Origin: Massilia mucilaginosa | GTDB lineage: Bacteria > Pseudomonadota > Gammaproteobacteria > Burkholderiales > Burkholderiaceae_D | Direction of reading: 5' to 3' | Length of the DNA stretch: 64,000 nt | NCBI RefSeq assembly: GCF_011682145.1 | Contig: NZ_WHJH01000031.1 | Span: 1 to 64,000, forward strand | Notes under the pieces: generated by a model | What the model was told of the DNA's origin: nothing | Seen by the model: only the letters and a program-made list of their open reading frames with translations | Database searches by the model: none | Made by a program: the position numbers and the translations under genes | Part shown: piece by piece, positions 19,012 through 26,696 of the stretch | How the letters are laid out: each line of letters opens with the position of its first letter | Position numbering within the stretch: the stretch's first letter is position 1

Positions 19012-19629
19012 TTAATTATTTGTTTTATCGGCGATGCGAACGTCGCCGTTGTCGATGCTGAGCCGGTCCTCGACGAACAGGCGGATCGCGCGCGGGTACA
19101 GCGTGTGTTCCTGCACCAGCACGCGCGCGGCCAGTGTGTCCGGGGTATCGCCCGGCAAGACGTCGACTTCCGCCTTGAGCACGGCCGGGCCGTGATCGAG
19201 TTCGGCGGTGACGAAATGCACCGTGGCGCCGTGCCTGGCCACGCCGGCGTCGAGCGCCTGCTGGTGGGTATGCAGGCCCGGAAACAGCGGCAGCAGCGAG
19301 GGGTGAATATTGAGCATGCGCCCGTCATAATGGGCCACAAAGCCTGGCGTGAGGATGCGCATGAAGCCGGCCAGCACCACCAGGTCGGGCGCGAAGCCGT
19401 CAATGGTTTCTTGCAGGGCGGCATCGAACGCTTCGCGCGTGGCGAATTCCTTGTTGGCGACCACGGCGGTCGGAATGCCGTGTTTCTGGGCAAATTCGAG
19501 GCCTTTGGCGTCCGCCTTGTTGCTGATGACGGCCGCGATACGCGCCGGCCACTGCTCTTCCCGAGCAGCATGGACGACGGCTTCCATGTTGCTGCCGCGC
19601 CCGGAAATGAGGATCACAATGTTTTTCAT
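19012..19629 (-). CDS. purN: Phosphoribosylglycinamide formyltransferase PurN
   Basis: This enzyme transfers a formyl group from 10-formyl-THF to GAR in step three of purine biosynthesis. The 205-residue protein shows ISGRGSNMEAVV at the N-terminus, the NIHPSLLPLFPGLHTHQQAL segment with the catalytic Asn-His, and FVTAELDHGPAVLKAEV with the catalytic Asp. Start at ATG 19629 (MKNIVILISGRGSN) fits the family. An ATG three codons earlier (19638) is an alternative with a closer AGGG. It is upstream of rsmB in the same direction. Confidence 0.95.
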   Translation of the reverse strand: MKNIVILISGRGSNMEAVVHAAREEQWPARIAAVISNKADAKGLEFAQKHGIPTAVVANKEFATREAFDAALQETIDGFAPDLVVLAGFMRILTPGFVAHYDGRMLNIHPSLLPLFPGLHTHQQALDAGVARHGATVHFVTAELDHGPAVLKAEVDVLPGDTPDTLAARVLVQEHTLYPRAIRLFVEDRLSIDNGDVRIADKTNN

Positions 19630-19742
19630 AGCGCGCATTGTACCCTGAGCGGCTGGCCGAACCAATAAACCGGGATGCAATTGTTGCAGCGCAGCACGGA
19701 TGGCGTGTGCGGATCCAGGGCCCGGCGGGTGCCGCCAGCGCC

Positions 19743-20141
19743 TTATTCGAAGGAGTAGAACACCCGGAACGGCACTTTTTTCTCGGCCCAGTAGTCGGCG
19801 GCGTCGCGGAACACGTCGAGCAGGGTTTCGCGCGCTTCCTTGTCGAATTTCTGCGTATTTGGCAATTGTTCGAGGACCACGATAAAGCCCGGCTGGTTGC
19901 CGGCTTTATGGATGGTATCGGTCAGGCATTCGCCCAGGGCGTCGAAATTCTTGCCGCAAGGCTTGGGAAAATAGAAATTTTCGGCGATGCGTCCGCACAC
20001 CTGCTGTTTGGTCAGCGTATCGGCGCAATGCGCGTACAGGAAATGCTGTCCCAGCCGGACTGCTTCTTCTTGCAGTTCCACGACACGGAAAGCACGGATG
20101 GACTGCACAAGATTGGGCGGCACTGTAATCAACAAACTCAT
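19743..20141 (-). CDS. Barstar-like ribonuclease inhibitor family protein
   Basis: The 132-residue product carries the barstar fold signature FYFPKPCGKNFDALGECLTDT, corresponding to the FP...FG-N-(L/W)DAL-DCLTD helix by which barstar binds barnase. The following strand (GFIVVLEQLPNT) and the terminal helix and strand (FRDAADYWAEKKVPFRVFYSFE) also fit. Barstar itself blocks an RNase active site. Chromosomal relatives in proteobacteria occur without a barnase and their partner is unknown. No RNase toxin gene is adjacent here. Confidence 0.8.
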   Translation of the reverse strand: MSLLITVPPNLVQSIRAFRVVELQEEAVRLGQHFLYAHCADTLTKQQVCGRIAENFYFPKPCGKNFDALGECLTDTIHKAGNQPGFIVVLEQLPNTQKFDKEARETLLDVFRDAADYWAEKKVPFRVFYSFE

Positions 20142-20552
20142 TTTTCCCTCAAGTCGTCCTGGTGTGGTCGGGTGCGTTTCAGTTCTATTGTTGCCGATGC
20201 GTCGCGCTTACCGGGGAAAACGCCGATCTCCTGCTACCGTTGCCACCCGCCAATATACCCCCTAATCGTATAAGGGTAACGTTTTGTGGTTACTGAATCA
20301 ACCCGAATGTGATTTGAACCACAATATTTGTAATAAATCAGAGCAATTTCTGTAGAAAGACTCTAATTTCGCGGATCAAGGCGGCAAGAGCGCCCCATTC
20401 TGCGACCTGCTACCGGAGGTATTCTCCGCTGTTACAAATTGTTGCCATGCGGATTTCAAAATCGGGGCTGACAGGACTACCATGTATTCGTGGTTCTCAG
20501 GCTTGGAACTCAGAGCCCTCTTACATTGTCTTACCCTACAACGAGGTATCCC
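20142..20552. other. Intergenic region without recognised gene
   Basis: This 411-bp divergent region between the barstar-like gene and the glycine-zipper gene is more AT-rich than its flanks. It must hold promoters in both directions, but I see no convincing -35/-10 pair, RNA gene or repeat in it. Confidence 0.5.
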
Positions 20553-21086
20553 ATGAAAATGCACACCAAACTGATCGTGACAGCCCTGGGCATTTGCGCC
20601 CTGCCGTTTGCCCAGGCGACCGACTTCGCCGACTACGGGCGCGTGATCCGCGTCCAGCCGCGGGTCGAGCAGATCCGCCAGCCGCGCGAGGAATGCAAGA
20701 CCGAGTACGTGCAAGTGCCGGTACAACAGCAGCCGCAGCAGCGTAGCGCGGGCGGCGCCATCATCGGCGGCATCGCCGGTGCCTTGCTGGGCAACCAGGT
20801 CGGCGGCGGCAGCGGCCGCGCGGCGGCCACGGCGGCCGGCGCGATCGCCGGCGCGGTGGTGGGCGACCGGGTCGACAACAACGGCCGCCCGGTACAGGCC
20901 CAGCAGCAGTACATGCAGGAACAGGCGGTGCGCCAGTGCCGCATGGTCGATGCGTACGAGTCGCGCACGACCGGCTACGATGTCACCTACGACTACCGCG
21001 GCCAGACGTACACCAGCCTGATGGACCGCGACCCGGGCCAGCGCATCCGCTTGCGCGTGTCGGTGGAGCCGGAGCGGGGGCAGTAA
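20553..21086 (+). CDS. Glycine-zipper 2TM domain envelope protein
   Basis: This 177-residue exported protein has a signal peptide ending ALPFAQA. It has no lipobox cysteine there, so it is probably not a lipoprotein. Residues about 68-110 form a glycine-zipper hairpin (GGAIIGGIAGALLGNQVGGG, then AAGAIAGAVVGDRV) as in SlyB/RcnB-neighbourhood outer-membrane proteins. The C-terminal segment (CRMVDAYESRTTGYDVTYDYRGQ) is the usual conserved tail. ACGAGG precedes the ATG at 20553, and the frame is open 21 codons upstream. A strong terminator follows. Confidence 0.88.
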   Translation: MKMHTKLIVTALGICALPFAQATDFADYGRVIRVQPRVEQIRQPREECKTEYVQVPVQQQPQQRSAGGAIIGGIAGALLGNQVGGGSGRAAATAAGAIAGAVVGDRVDNNGRPVQAQQQYMQEQAVRQCRMVDAYESRTTGYDVTYDYRGQTYTSLMDRDPGQRIRLRVSVEPERGQ

Positions 21087-21132
21087 TTTGCGGCGCTTCA
21101 ACAATTCTCAAGCTTGTTAGCACCATTACTCT

Positions 21133-21184
21133 AAAAGCCGTCTTTCCCGCCAAGGGGGCCGCCCAGGCCGGGAAAGACGGTTTT
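21133..21184. terminator. Bidirectional terminator with REP-like stem
   Basis: CCGTCTTTCCCG at 21138-21149 pairs perfectly with CGGGAAAGACGG at 21169-21180 across a GC-rich 19-base loop. AAAA lies before and TTTT after. The 12-bp stem sequence recurs in the palindrome at 61861-61941. Confidence 0.8.
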
Positions 21185-21298
21185 GGGGGTAGCGGTTCAC
21201 GCAACCGATGTAGATCGGCCACCAATCTGATCACCCCGCATTTAGCTTGCACTCAAGTAAGCCATCCACCGATAATGGGCGATCGAATCAGGCGTCCT

Positions 21299-22081
21299 AT
21301 GCTCATCAAACGAAAATCCATCGAACAGGCCGAATCCTCGCGCCGTCCCGCCCGTAAGCCCAAGTTTGCGCCAGTTACCCTTTCCGAACAGGATGGCGTG
21401 CGTTATCTGCATTTCGGCACCGAATGGGTGCAGGGCGCCATGCGCATCCGCAAGCCCGACTGGCCAGAGCTCGAATACGCCCAGCAGATGATGGCCTGGA
21501 TGCTGTTCATCGAGGCCCCGCGCGCCATCGCCCAGCTCGGCCTGGGCACGGCCACCCTGACCAAATACTGCTACAAGACCTTCCCCGAGGCATTGGTGAC
21601 GGCGGTTGAACTGAACCCGTCCGTCATCGCCATCTGCGCCTCGATGTTCAAGATGCCGCCCGAGGACGAGCGCCTGCGCGTGCTGGAAATGGATGCGCTC
21701 GACTTCGTCAACGATCCCGCCAACGCCGACGCCTTCGACGTGCTGCAATGCGACCTGTACGACGCCACCGCGCGCGGTCCGGTGCTCGACACGCCCGAGT
21801 TCTACCAGGCCTGCAACGCCTGCCTGCGCGACGGCGGCATCATGAGCGTCAACCTGTTCGGCGACCATCCCAGCTTCGCGCGCAATATCAAGGCGATGAA
21901 ATTCGCCTTCGCCCATGTGATCTGCCTGCCGGAAGTCCACGACGGCAATGTGGTCGCCCTGTGCTTCAAACAGCGCCCGGCGATCGACCCCGAGGCACTC
22001 GCCGCGCGCGCCGCGCAGATCGTGGCGGCCACCAAGCTGCCGGCCAAATCCTGGGTCAAGGGCTTGCTGGCACCCAAGTAA
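21299..22081 (+). CDS. Spermidine synthase-like methyltransferase-fold protein
   Basis: This 260-residue protein has the polyamine synthase/Rossmann fold: QLGLGTATLTKYCYKTFPEA corresponds to the glycine-rich SAM/dcSAM site, VTAVELNPSVIAIC to the acidic loop, and DVLQCDLYDATARGPVLDTPEFYQAC to the catalytic loop. True spermidine synthases have a D-A-Y/D-P motif and an extended N-terminal beta domain. Here the loop is altered (DLYDATA), so I call it synthase-like without assigning polyamine production. Proteins of this type are frequent orphan genes in Burkholderiales. It precedes the GspE-like ATPase by 27 bp. ATG 21275 is an alternative start. Confidence 0.8.
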   Translation: MLIKRKSIEQAESSRRPARKPKFAPVTLSEQDGVRYLHFGTEWVQGAMRIRKPDWPELEYAQQMMAWMLFIEAPRAIAQLGLGTATLTKYCYKTFPEALVTAVELNPSVIAICASMFKMPPEDERLRVLEMDALDFVNDPANADAFDVLQCDLYDATARGPVLDTPEFYQACNACLRDGGIMSVNLFGDHPSFARNIKAMKFAFAHVICLPEVHDGNVVALCFKQRPAIDPEALAARAAQIVAATKLPAKSWVKGLLAPK

Positions 22082-22108
22082 GTGCCCACTGCCATCGGAG
22101 ACAACGGA

Positions 22109-23920
22109 TTGAACGCAGAACATAAAGAAGCCAGTGCGCCGCCCAGGCGGACCACCCCCAAGTCGCTCGACCTGCAGGCGATTTTTTCGTGGCTGCTGGC
22201 CGACGGCATCGTGGAAAAGGTCAACGTCAAGGCCAATTTCGCGCAGGCCCAGGGCATCCTTAAAACGGCGGTGGGCTCCATGCATCCGCTCTCGGCCGTG
22301 GCACAGTGCAAGCTGGTCTCGGCCATCGCCCCGCAGCGCCTGCTCACGCTCGACGTGCTCACCGAATGGGCGGCGGGCAAGGTCAGGCTGCCCTTCATCC
22401 GCATCGACCCGCTCAAGATCGACTTCACCAAGGTGGCCGATGTGATGACCGCAAGCTATGCCGCGCGCTTCAACATCCTGCCTATCGAACTGAGCGGCAC
22501 CACCCTGGTGGTGGCCACCGCCGAGCCGTTCTCGGTCGAGTGGGAAGCCGAGATCACCAAGGTATCGCGGCGCAAGATCGAGCTGGTGATCGCCAATCCG
22601 CTGGAAATCTCGCAATATATTTCGCAGTTCTTCAGCCTGGCCAAGTCGATCAAGGACGCCAACAAGTCCAAGGGCCAGGATCTGGCGCTGCGCAACAATT
22701 TCGAACAGCTGGTCGAACTGGGCAAGTCGAACAAGCTCGACGCCAACGACCAGCACGTGGTCAACATCGTCGACTGGCTGTGGCAATACGCCTTCGAGCA
22801 GCGCGCGTCCGATATCCACCTCGAACCGAAGCGCGAGATTGCCTCGGTGCGTTTCCGCATCGATGGCGTGCTGCACCAGGTCTACCAGGTGCCGGCGGTG
22901 GTGATGATCGCCATGACGGCGCGCATCAAGCTGCTCGGGCGCATGGATGTGATCGAAAAGCGCCGCCCGCAGGACGGCCGCATCAAGACCCGCACCAGCG
23001 GCGGCCAGGAAGTCGAGCTGCGCCTGTCGACCATGCCGACCGCCTTCGGCGAAAAACTGGTGATGCGGATCTTCGATCCGGAAGTGGTGGTCAAGACCTT
23101 GCCCGAGCTCGGCTTCCCGGCGGACGACGCGGCGCGCTGGGACGGGCTGACCACGCGCCCGCACGGCATCATCCTGGTGACCGGCCCGACCGGCTCGGGC
23201 AAGACCACCACCCTGTACACCACGCTCAAGGCACTGGCCACCACCGAAGTGAATGTGTGCACGGTGGAAGACCCGATCGAGATGGTCGAGCCCTCGTTCA
23301 ACCAGATGCAGGTGCAGCCCGGCGTCGACCTCGGCTTTTCCGATGGGGTGCGGGCGCTGATGCGGCAAGACCCCGACATCATCATGGTGGGCGAGATCCG
23401 CGACCTGGCCACGGCCGAAATGGCGATTCAGGCGGCCCTGACCGGCCACCTGGTGCTGTCGACACTGCACACCAACGATGCGCCCTCGGCCGTGATGCGC
23501 CTGCTGGAACTGGGGGTGCCGCATTACCTGCTGGAAGCGACGCTGATCGGCATCATGGCGCAGCGCCTGGTGCGTACCCTGTGCCCGCTGTGCAAGGCGC
23601 CCGGGGGCGAGCTCAACGACGACGTATGGGAAAGCATCGGCGGCTCCTGGAACATTCCCAAGCCGGCCGTGGTGTACCGGCCGATCGGCTGTCCGGAATG
23701 CCGCCAGACGGGCTTTCGCGGCCGCACCGGGCTGTACGAGTTGCTGACGGTGACGGAAGGCTTTACCGGCATGATCGGCAAGCAGACCGACCTGGCGGCC
23801 TTGCGCAAGCAGAGCGTCGACGACGGCATGAAACCGCTGCGCATCGCCGGCGCGTACAAGATCATGGAAGGGGTGACGACGGCCGAGGAAGTGCTCAAGG
23901 TCACCGCCAAGCTGACCTGA
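22109..23920 (+). CDS. GspE/PilB-family secretion or pilus assembly ATPase
   Basis: This 603-residue traffic ATPase has an N-terminal GspE-N domain (about 80-190). Core motifs are Walker A GPTGSGKTT near 359-367, the Asp box VEDPIEMVEPSFNQMQV, Walker B IIMVGEIRDLATAEMA, and the His box HLVLSTLHTNDAPSAVMRL. A tetra-Cys zinc site (CPLCK ... CPECR) lies at about 493-535. It powers assembly of type II secretion pseudopili or type IV pili at the inner membrane. No other T2SS or T4P gene is within the window, so the partner system is elsewhere. TTG 22109 has GGAG 8 bp upstream; GTG 22082 directly after the previous stop is the alternative. Confidence 0.9.
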   Translation: MNAEHKEASAPPRRTTPKSLDLQAIFSWLLADGIVEKVNVKANFAQAQGILKTAVGSMHPLSAVAQCKLVSAIAPQRLLTLDVLTEWAAGKVRLPFIRIDPLKIDFTKVADVMTASYAARFNILPIELSGTTLVVATAEPFSVEWEAEITKVSRRKIELVIANPLEISQYISQFFSLAKSIKDANKSKGQDLALRNNFEQLVELGKSNKLDANDQHVVNIVDWLWQYAFEQRASDIHLEPKREIASVRFRIDGVLHQVYQVPAVVMIAMTARIKLLGRMDVIEKRRPQDGRIKTRTSGGQEVELRLSTMPTAFGEKLVMRIFDPEVVVKTLPELGFPADDAARWDGLTTRPHGIILVTGPTGSGKTTTLYTTLKALATTEVNVCTVEDPIEMVEPSFNQMQVQPGVDLGFSDGVRALMRQDPDIIMVGEIRDLATAEMAIQAALTGHLVLSTLHTNDAPSAVMRLLELGVPHYLLEATLIGIMAQRLVRTLCPLCKAPGGELNDDVWESIGGSWNIPKPAVVYRPIGCPECRQTGFRGRTGLYELLTVTEGFTGMIGKQTDLAALRKQSVDDGMKPLRIAGAYKIMEGVTTAEEVLKVTAKLT

Positions 23921-23977
23921 ACAAGGCCACAACAACATCTGTTGCAAAACTTCCTAGCGGAAATCGAAATCGCCAGC

Positions 23978-23983
23978 TATAAT
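23978..23983 (+). promoter_or_regulatory. -10 element of the tRNA-Lys promoter
   Basis: A perfect TATAAT lies 14 bp before the first base of the mature tRNA, with a GC-containing discriminator (ATTGCCTC). The -35 region (TAGCGG at the expected distance) is poor. Confidence 0.5.
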
Positions 23984-23996
23984 ATTGCCTCTTTCG

Positions 23997-24072
23997 GGGT
24001 CGTTAGCTCAGCTGGTAGAGCAGCGGACTTTTAATCCGTTGGTCGCAGGTTCGAATCCCGCACGGCCTACCA
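23997..24072 (+). tRNA. tRNA-Lys (anticodon UUU)
   Basis: A full cloverleaf of 76 bases including encoded CCA. Acceptor stem GGGTCGT pairs with ACGGCCT, with two G-U pairs. The D arm is GCTCAGCTGGTAGAGC. The anticodon loop CTTTTAA has TTT at 24030-24032, and the T arm is CGCAGGTTCGAATCCCGC. It is a single tRNA gene followed by its own terminator. Confidence 0.97.
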
Positions 24073-24082
24073 AGATGCAAGA

Positions 24083-24118
24083 AAAAAGCCCACGAACGCA
24101 AGTTCGTGGGCTTTTTTT
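24083..24118 (+). terminator. Rho-independent terminator after tRNA-Lys
   Basis: AAAAGCCCACGAAC pairs with GTTCGTGGGCTTTT across a GCAA tetraloop and is followed by further T residues. The flanking A-run makes it active in both directions in principle. Confidence 0.92.
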
Positions 24119-24177
24119 GTCTGGCACTCATGCGTCCACGACCTATTGGCAAGAATGGGCTATGAAACAGGTTTTAT

Positions 24178-24309
24178 TCATGTCAGTGGCTTGATGTTGG
24201 CTTTGACATCAACTTTTAATCTTTTTGCCACCTCCACGTATTTTTTCGGCAACAGACTTTCCAGTACCAGACTGACGCCGGCAAGAGTACGCCCATGCCG
24301 GGCGCGCAT
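24178..24309 (-). CDS. Possible 43-aa basic small protein
   Basis: An ATG frame on the minus strand encodes 43 residues, beginning MRARHGRTLAGVSLVLESLL and containing VEVAKRLKVDVKANIKPL. The peptide looks protein-like (amphipathic, strongly basic). However, the ATG abuts the T-run of a terminator and has no ribosome-binding site, so the frame may be chance or a relic of a longer gene. No family recognised. Confidence 0.25.
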   Translation of the reverse strand: MRARHGRTLAGVSLVLESLLPKKYVEVAKRLKVDVKANIKPLT

Positions 24310-24336
24310 AAAAAAGCCAACCTTGCGGTTGGCTTT
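24310..24336 (-). terminator. Terminator downstream of the small membrane protein
   Basis: AAAGCCAACC (24313-24322), loop TTGC and GGTTGGCTTT (24327-24336) form a 10-bp stem. On the minus strand a run of T follows, fitting the gene that ends at 24398. Confidence 0.8.
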
Positions 24337-24397
24337 GGCTTTGAAGCTGCGTTGGAAAACTTGTCGCGGCGCGAAATGGATGCGCCTGCCCCGTCGT

Positions 24398-24751
24398 CTA
24401 TTTGTTTTGAAAATACAGAACGATCAGGCCGAACGGTGCGACGAACACTGCAATCCCCAAGACAATCGACAGCACCAACAGATTCCAGAGCACCAGCGCC
24501 ATGACGTTCACGTAGTAGGTGCCGTCACCGCGGAGCAAACCGAACACGCTGGAAACGAAGTACCGCGCGTAGGGATAAAGCACGACATTCCCGATCATCA
24601 GGGCATACAGCGGCCACAGAATCCCGAATTCGCCTTTTTTTGCGAACATGAAGTTGAAGATGATCGCCGTGGGAATCAGCGCATAGATAAACTGCCGGAT
24701 GTAATAGGCGGGCTGCAAGCCGAAAAACGTTCTTGAAATAATGGGGTGCAT
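24398..24751 (-). CDS. Small inner-membrane protein, unknown function
   Basis: The 117-residue protein has three hydrophobic segments: about 20-37 (FIYALIPTAIIFNFMF), 46-62 (LWPLYALMIGNVVLYPY) and 84-110 (VMALVLWNLLVLSIVLGIAVFVAPFG). I do not recognise the family. The ATG at 24751 has GGAG 6 bp upstream and is preferred over the open frame to 24808. It follows the alanine symporter in the same direction, about 210 bp later, and ends at its own terminator. Confidence 0.75.
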   Translation of the reverse strand: MHPIISRTFFGLQPAYYIRQFIYALIPTAIIFNFMFAKKGEFGILWPLYALMIGNVVLYPYARYFVSSVFGLLRGDGTYYVNVMALVLWNLLVLSIVLGIAVFVAPFGLIVLYFQNK

Positions 24752-24960
24752 TGAAAACTCCGAATAATGATCTGGTCGCTGCGCCCCATCATGGCGATGG
24801 CTTGCCAACGGGCTTGCTACCTGGCGGAGTGTTGCATGTCTGCCATGCCGCCGTCAATCTTCCTGTTGCTACCAGGGTAGCTCAAGACCAACGGGGCAAC
24901 AACGCCCCATTGCTCCGCTACAGCGGCAATCCGGCTGACCATCGCGGCCGCTCCTGGCTT

Positions 24961-26454
24961 CTATTTTTTCGCCGCCGCTGCGCGCTTTTCCCAGAAGCTG
25001 GCGTTCTTGATCCCCAGCTTGATCGGATCGAAGGTGATCGGGCCACCGGCCTTTAACTGGGCTTCGTAATCGCGCAGGCACAGCATGGTCGGTTTGGCCA
25101 TGAAGAAAATGATCAGGATGCCGATGATGTTAATCCACGCCATGATGCCAACGCCGATATCGCCGAGATTCCAGATATAGCCCGCGCTGTTGATCGTGCC
25201 GTAAGTCACCATCGCCATGATCACCAATTTCACCATGACCAATGGCACGCCGCGTTTGAAAAAGCGGTTCAGGTAGGCGATATTGGTTTCGGCAATATAG
25301 TAGTAAGCGATAATCGTCGTGAACGCGAAAAAGAACAGCGCCACGCCGACAAACATCGGACCGAAGCCGCCGAAAGCCGACTGCAAGGCCATTTGGGTAA
25401 ATGCCGCCGAGCCTATTTCGGTGCTGGCCGGCAGGTTTTGCACGATAAACTGGCCATCGGGCAGCGTCCCCTGGACGTTGTACTGATTGGTTATCAGGAT
25501 CATCAAGGCGGTGGCGGTGCAGACCAGCAGGGTATCGACGTAAATCGAAAACGCCTGCACCAGCCCCTGCTGAGCCGGGTGTTCGGTTTCCGCCGCGGCT
25601 GCCGCATGGGTTCCCGTCCCCTGCCCGGCTTCGTTGGAATAGACACCGCGCTTCACGCCCCAGCCGATGGCGGCGCCAAAACCGGCTTGCGCCGTAAATG
25701 CATCCGAAAAAATCAGGCTGAAGACGCCGGGCAACTTCTCGATGTTGATCCCGACAACGACCAGCGCCAGCAAGATATAGCCGAACGCCATGAACGGCAC
25801 GACGTATTCGGTAAATTGCGCAATGCGCTTGATGCCGCCGAAAATGATCACCGCCAGCAGCGCCAGGATGGCGCCCAGGCCAATCAGTTTATGCGTGCCA
25901 ACCTGGCCCAGAACGGTATCGACCATGTTGCCGTTGCCGAAAACCTGGGTCACGGCATTGCCGACGGCATTCGCTTGCACGCCGGGCAGGAAGATGCCGC
26001 AGGCGATCACGGAAGATATGGCAAAGGCGATGCCCAGCCAGCGCCAGCCCAGGCAACGTTCGAAGAAATAGGCCGAGCCGCCGCGATACTGGCCGTCCTC
26101 TTCCACTTTATAGAGTTGGCCCAGGGTGGACTCGGCATACCCCGTGCTGGCGCCGAGGAAAGCCACGACCCACATCCAGAACACCGCACCGGGGCCGCCG
26201 AAACCGATGGCCGCCGCGACACCGGCGATATTGCCCACGCCGACCCGGCCGGAGAGCGATACCGCGAGGGCCTGGAATGAGGAAATGCCCGAATCGGTGT
26301 CCTTGCGCTTGAACAGCAGGCGCAGCATCTCCCTGACTTGCCGGACCTGGACAAAGCGCGTCTGGATCGAGTAAAACAAACCAGCACCGAGGCAAAGGTA
26401 AATCAATCCCTTGCTCCAGATGATGCCATTGAGTTCGTTGATAAAAACTTCCAC
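24961..26454 (-). CDS. Sodium:alanine (AGCS family) symporter
   Basis: This is a roughly 497-residue inner-membrane permease of the alanine or glycine:cation symporter family. Visible family motifs include SGRVGVGNIAGVAAAIGFGGPGA near residue 70-90, the GWGVKRGVYSNEAGQGTGTHAAAA segment near 270, and about eleven hydrophobic helices. It imports D/L-alanine or glycine with Na+ or H+. The start appears to be GTG 26454 (VEVFINELNGIIW), with GAGG 5 bp upstream; upstream codons to 26577 look non-coding. The leader carries a hairpin at 26486-26506. Confidence 0.9.
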   Translation of the reverse strand: MEVFINELNGIIWSKGLIYLCLGAGLFYSIQTRFVQVRQVREMLRLLFKRKDTDSGISSFQALAVSLSGRVGVGNIAGVAAAIGFGGPGAVFWMWVVAFLGASTGYAESTLGQLYKVEEDGQYRGGSAYFFERCLGWRWLGIAFAISSVIACGIFLPGVQANAVGNAVTQVFGNGNMVDTVLGQVGTHKLIGLGAILALLAVIIFGGIKRIAQFTEYVVPFMAFGYILLALVVVGINIEKLPGVFSLIFSDAFTAQAGFGAAIGWGVKRGVYSNEAGQGTGTHAAAAAETEHPAQQGLVQAFSIYVDTLLVCTATALMILITNQYNVQGTLPDGQFIVQNLPASTEIGSAAFTQMALQSAFGGFGPMFVGVALFFFAFTTIIAYYYIAETNIAYLNRFFKRGVPLVMVKLVIMAMVTYGTINSAGYIWNLGDIGVGIMAWINIIGILIIFFMAKPTMLCLRDYEAQLKAGGPITFDPIKLGIKNASFWEKRAAAAKK

Positions 26455-26485
26455 CTGAACCTCTTCTCGTATGTGTGAATCTTGA

Positions 26486-26506
26486 CCCGTGCGTTGTCGG
26501 CACGGG
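26486..26506 (-). promoter_or_regulatory. Leader hairpin before the alanine symporter
   Basis: CCCGTGC and GCACGGG form a 7-bp stem with a 7-base loop, extended by TTGAC/GTCAA with a bulge. It lies about 30 bp upstream of the GTG start. It does not match a glycine riboswitch or another class I know. It may be a simple attenuation or stability element. Confidence 0.3.
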
Positions 26507-26696
26507 AGCGTCAATGACAACCGGGAGGGAAAGCAATGTCGCCGCCAGCCTCGAACCATCGTCGAGAAAGGCGGCATCCGGACCTGCGGATTTGCATTCT
26601 AAGTGATTAGTGCTCAGAAAGACACGCTTTGGAAAATTTCGCCCAATCATTCACTCAAGGCCGTGATCCTCATGATTCACGCTACGAAGGCGGTGC

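Noticed and set aside
17674-19668. Plus-strand 664-codon frame
   Set aside because: Antisense to rsmB and purN, both recognised by motifs.
19743-20141. Barnase-barstar toxin-antitoxin pair
   Set aside because: Only the inhibitor-like gene is present; neighbours are purN and an envelope protein.
20376-21104. Minus-strand 242-codon frame with a His-rich peptide
   Set aside because: Antisense shadow of the glycine-zipper gene, whose leader, domain and ribosome-binding site are clear.
21242-23947. Very long minus-strand frame (901 codons)
   Set aside because: Antisense to the synthase-like and GspE genes; stays open because of high GC third positions. The His/Gly/Arg-rich peptide is typical of a shadow frame.
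26455-26676. Glycine riboswitch before the alanine symporter
   Set aside because: The conserved aptamer core sequences are not there; only a plain hairpin is seen.
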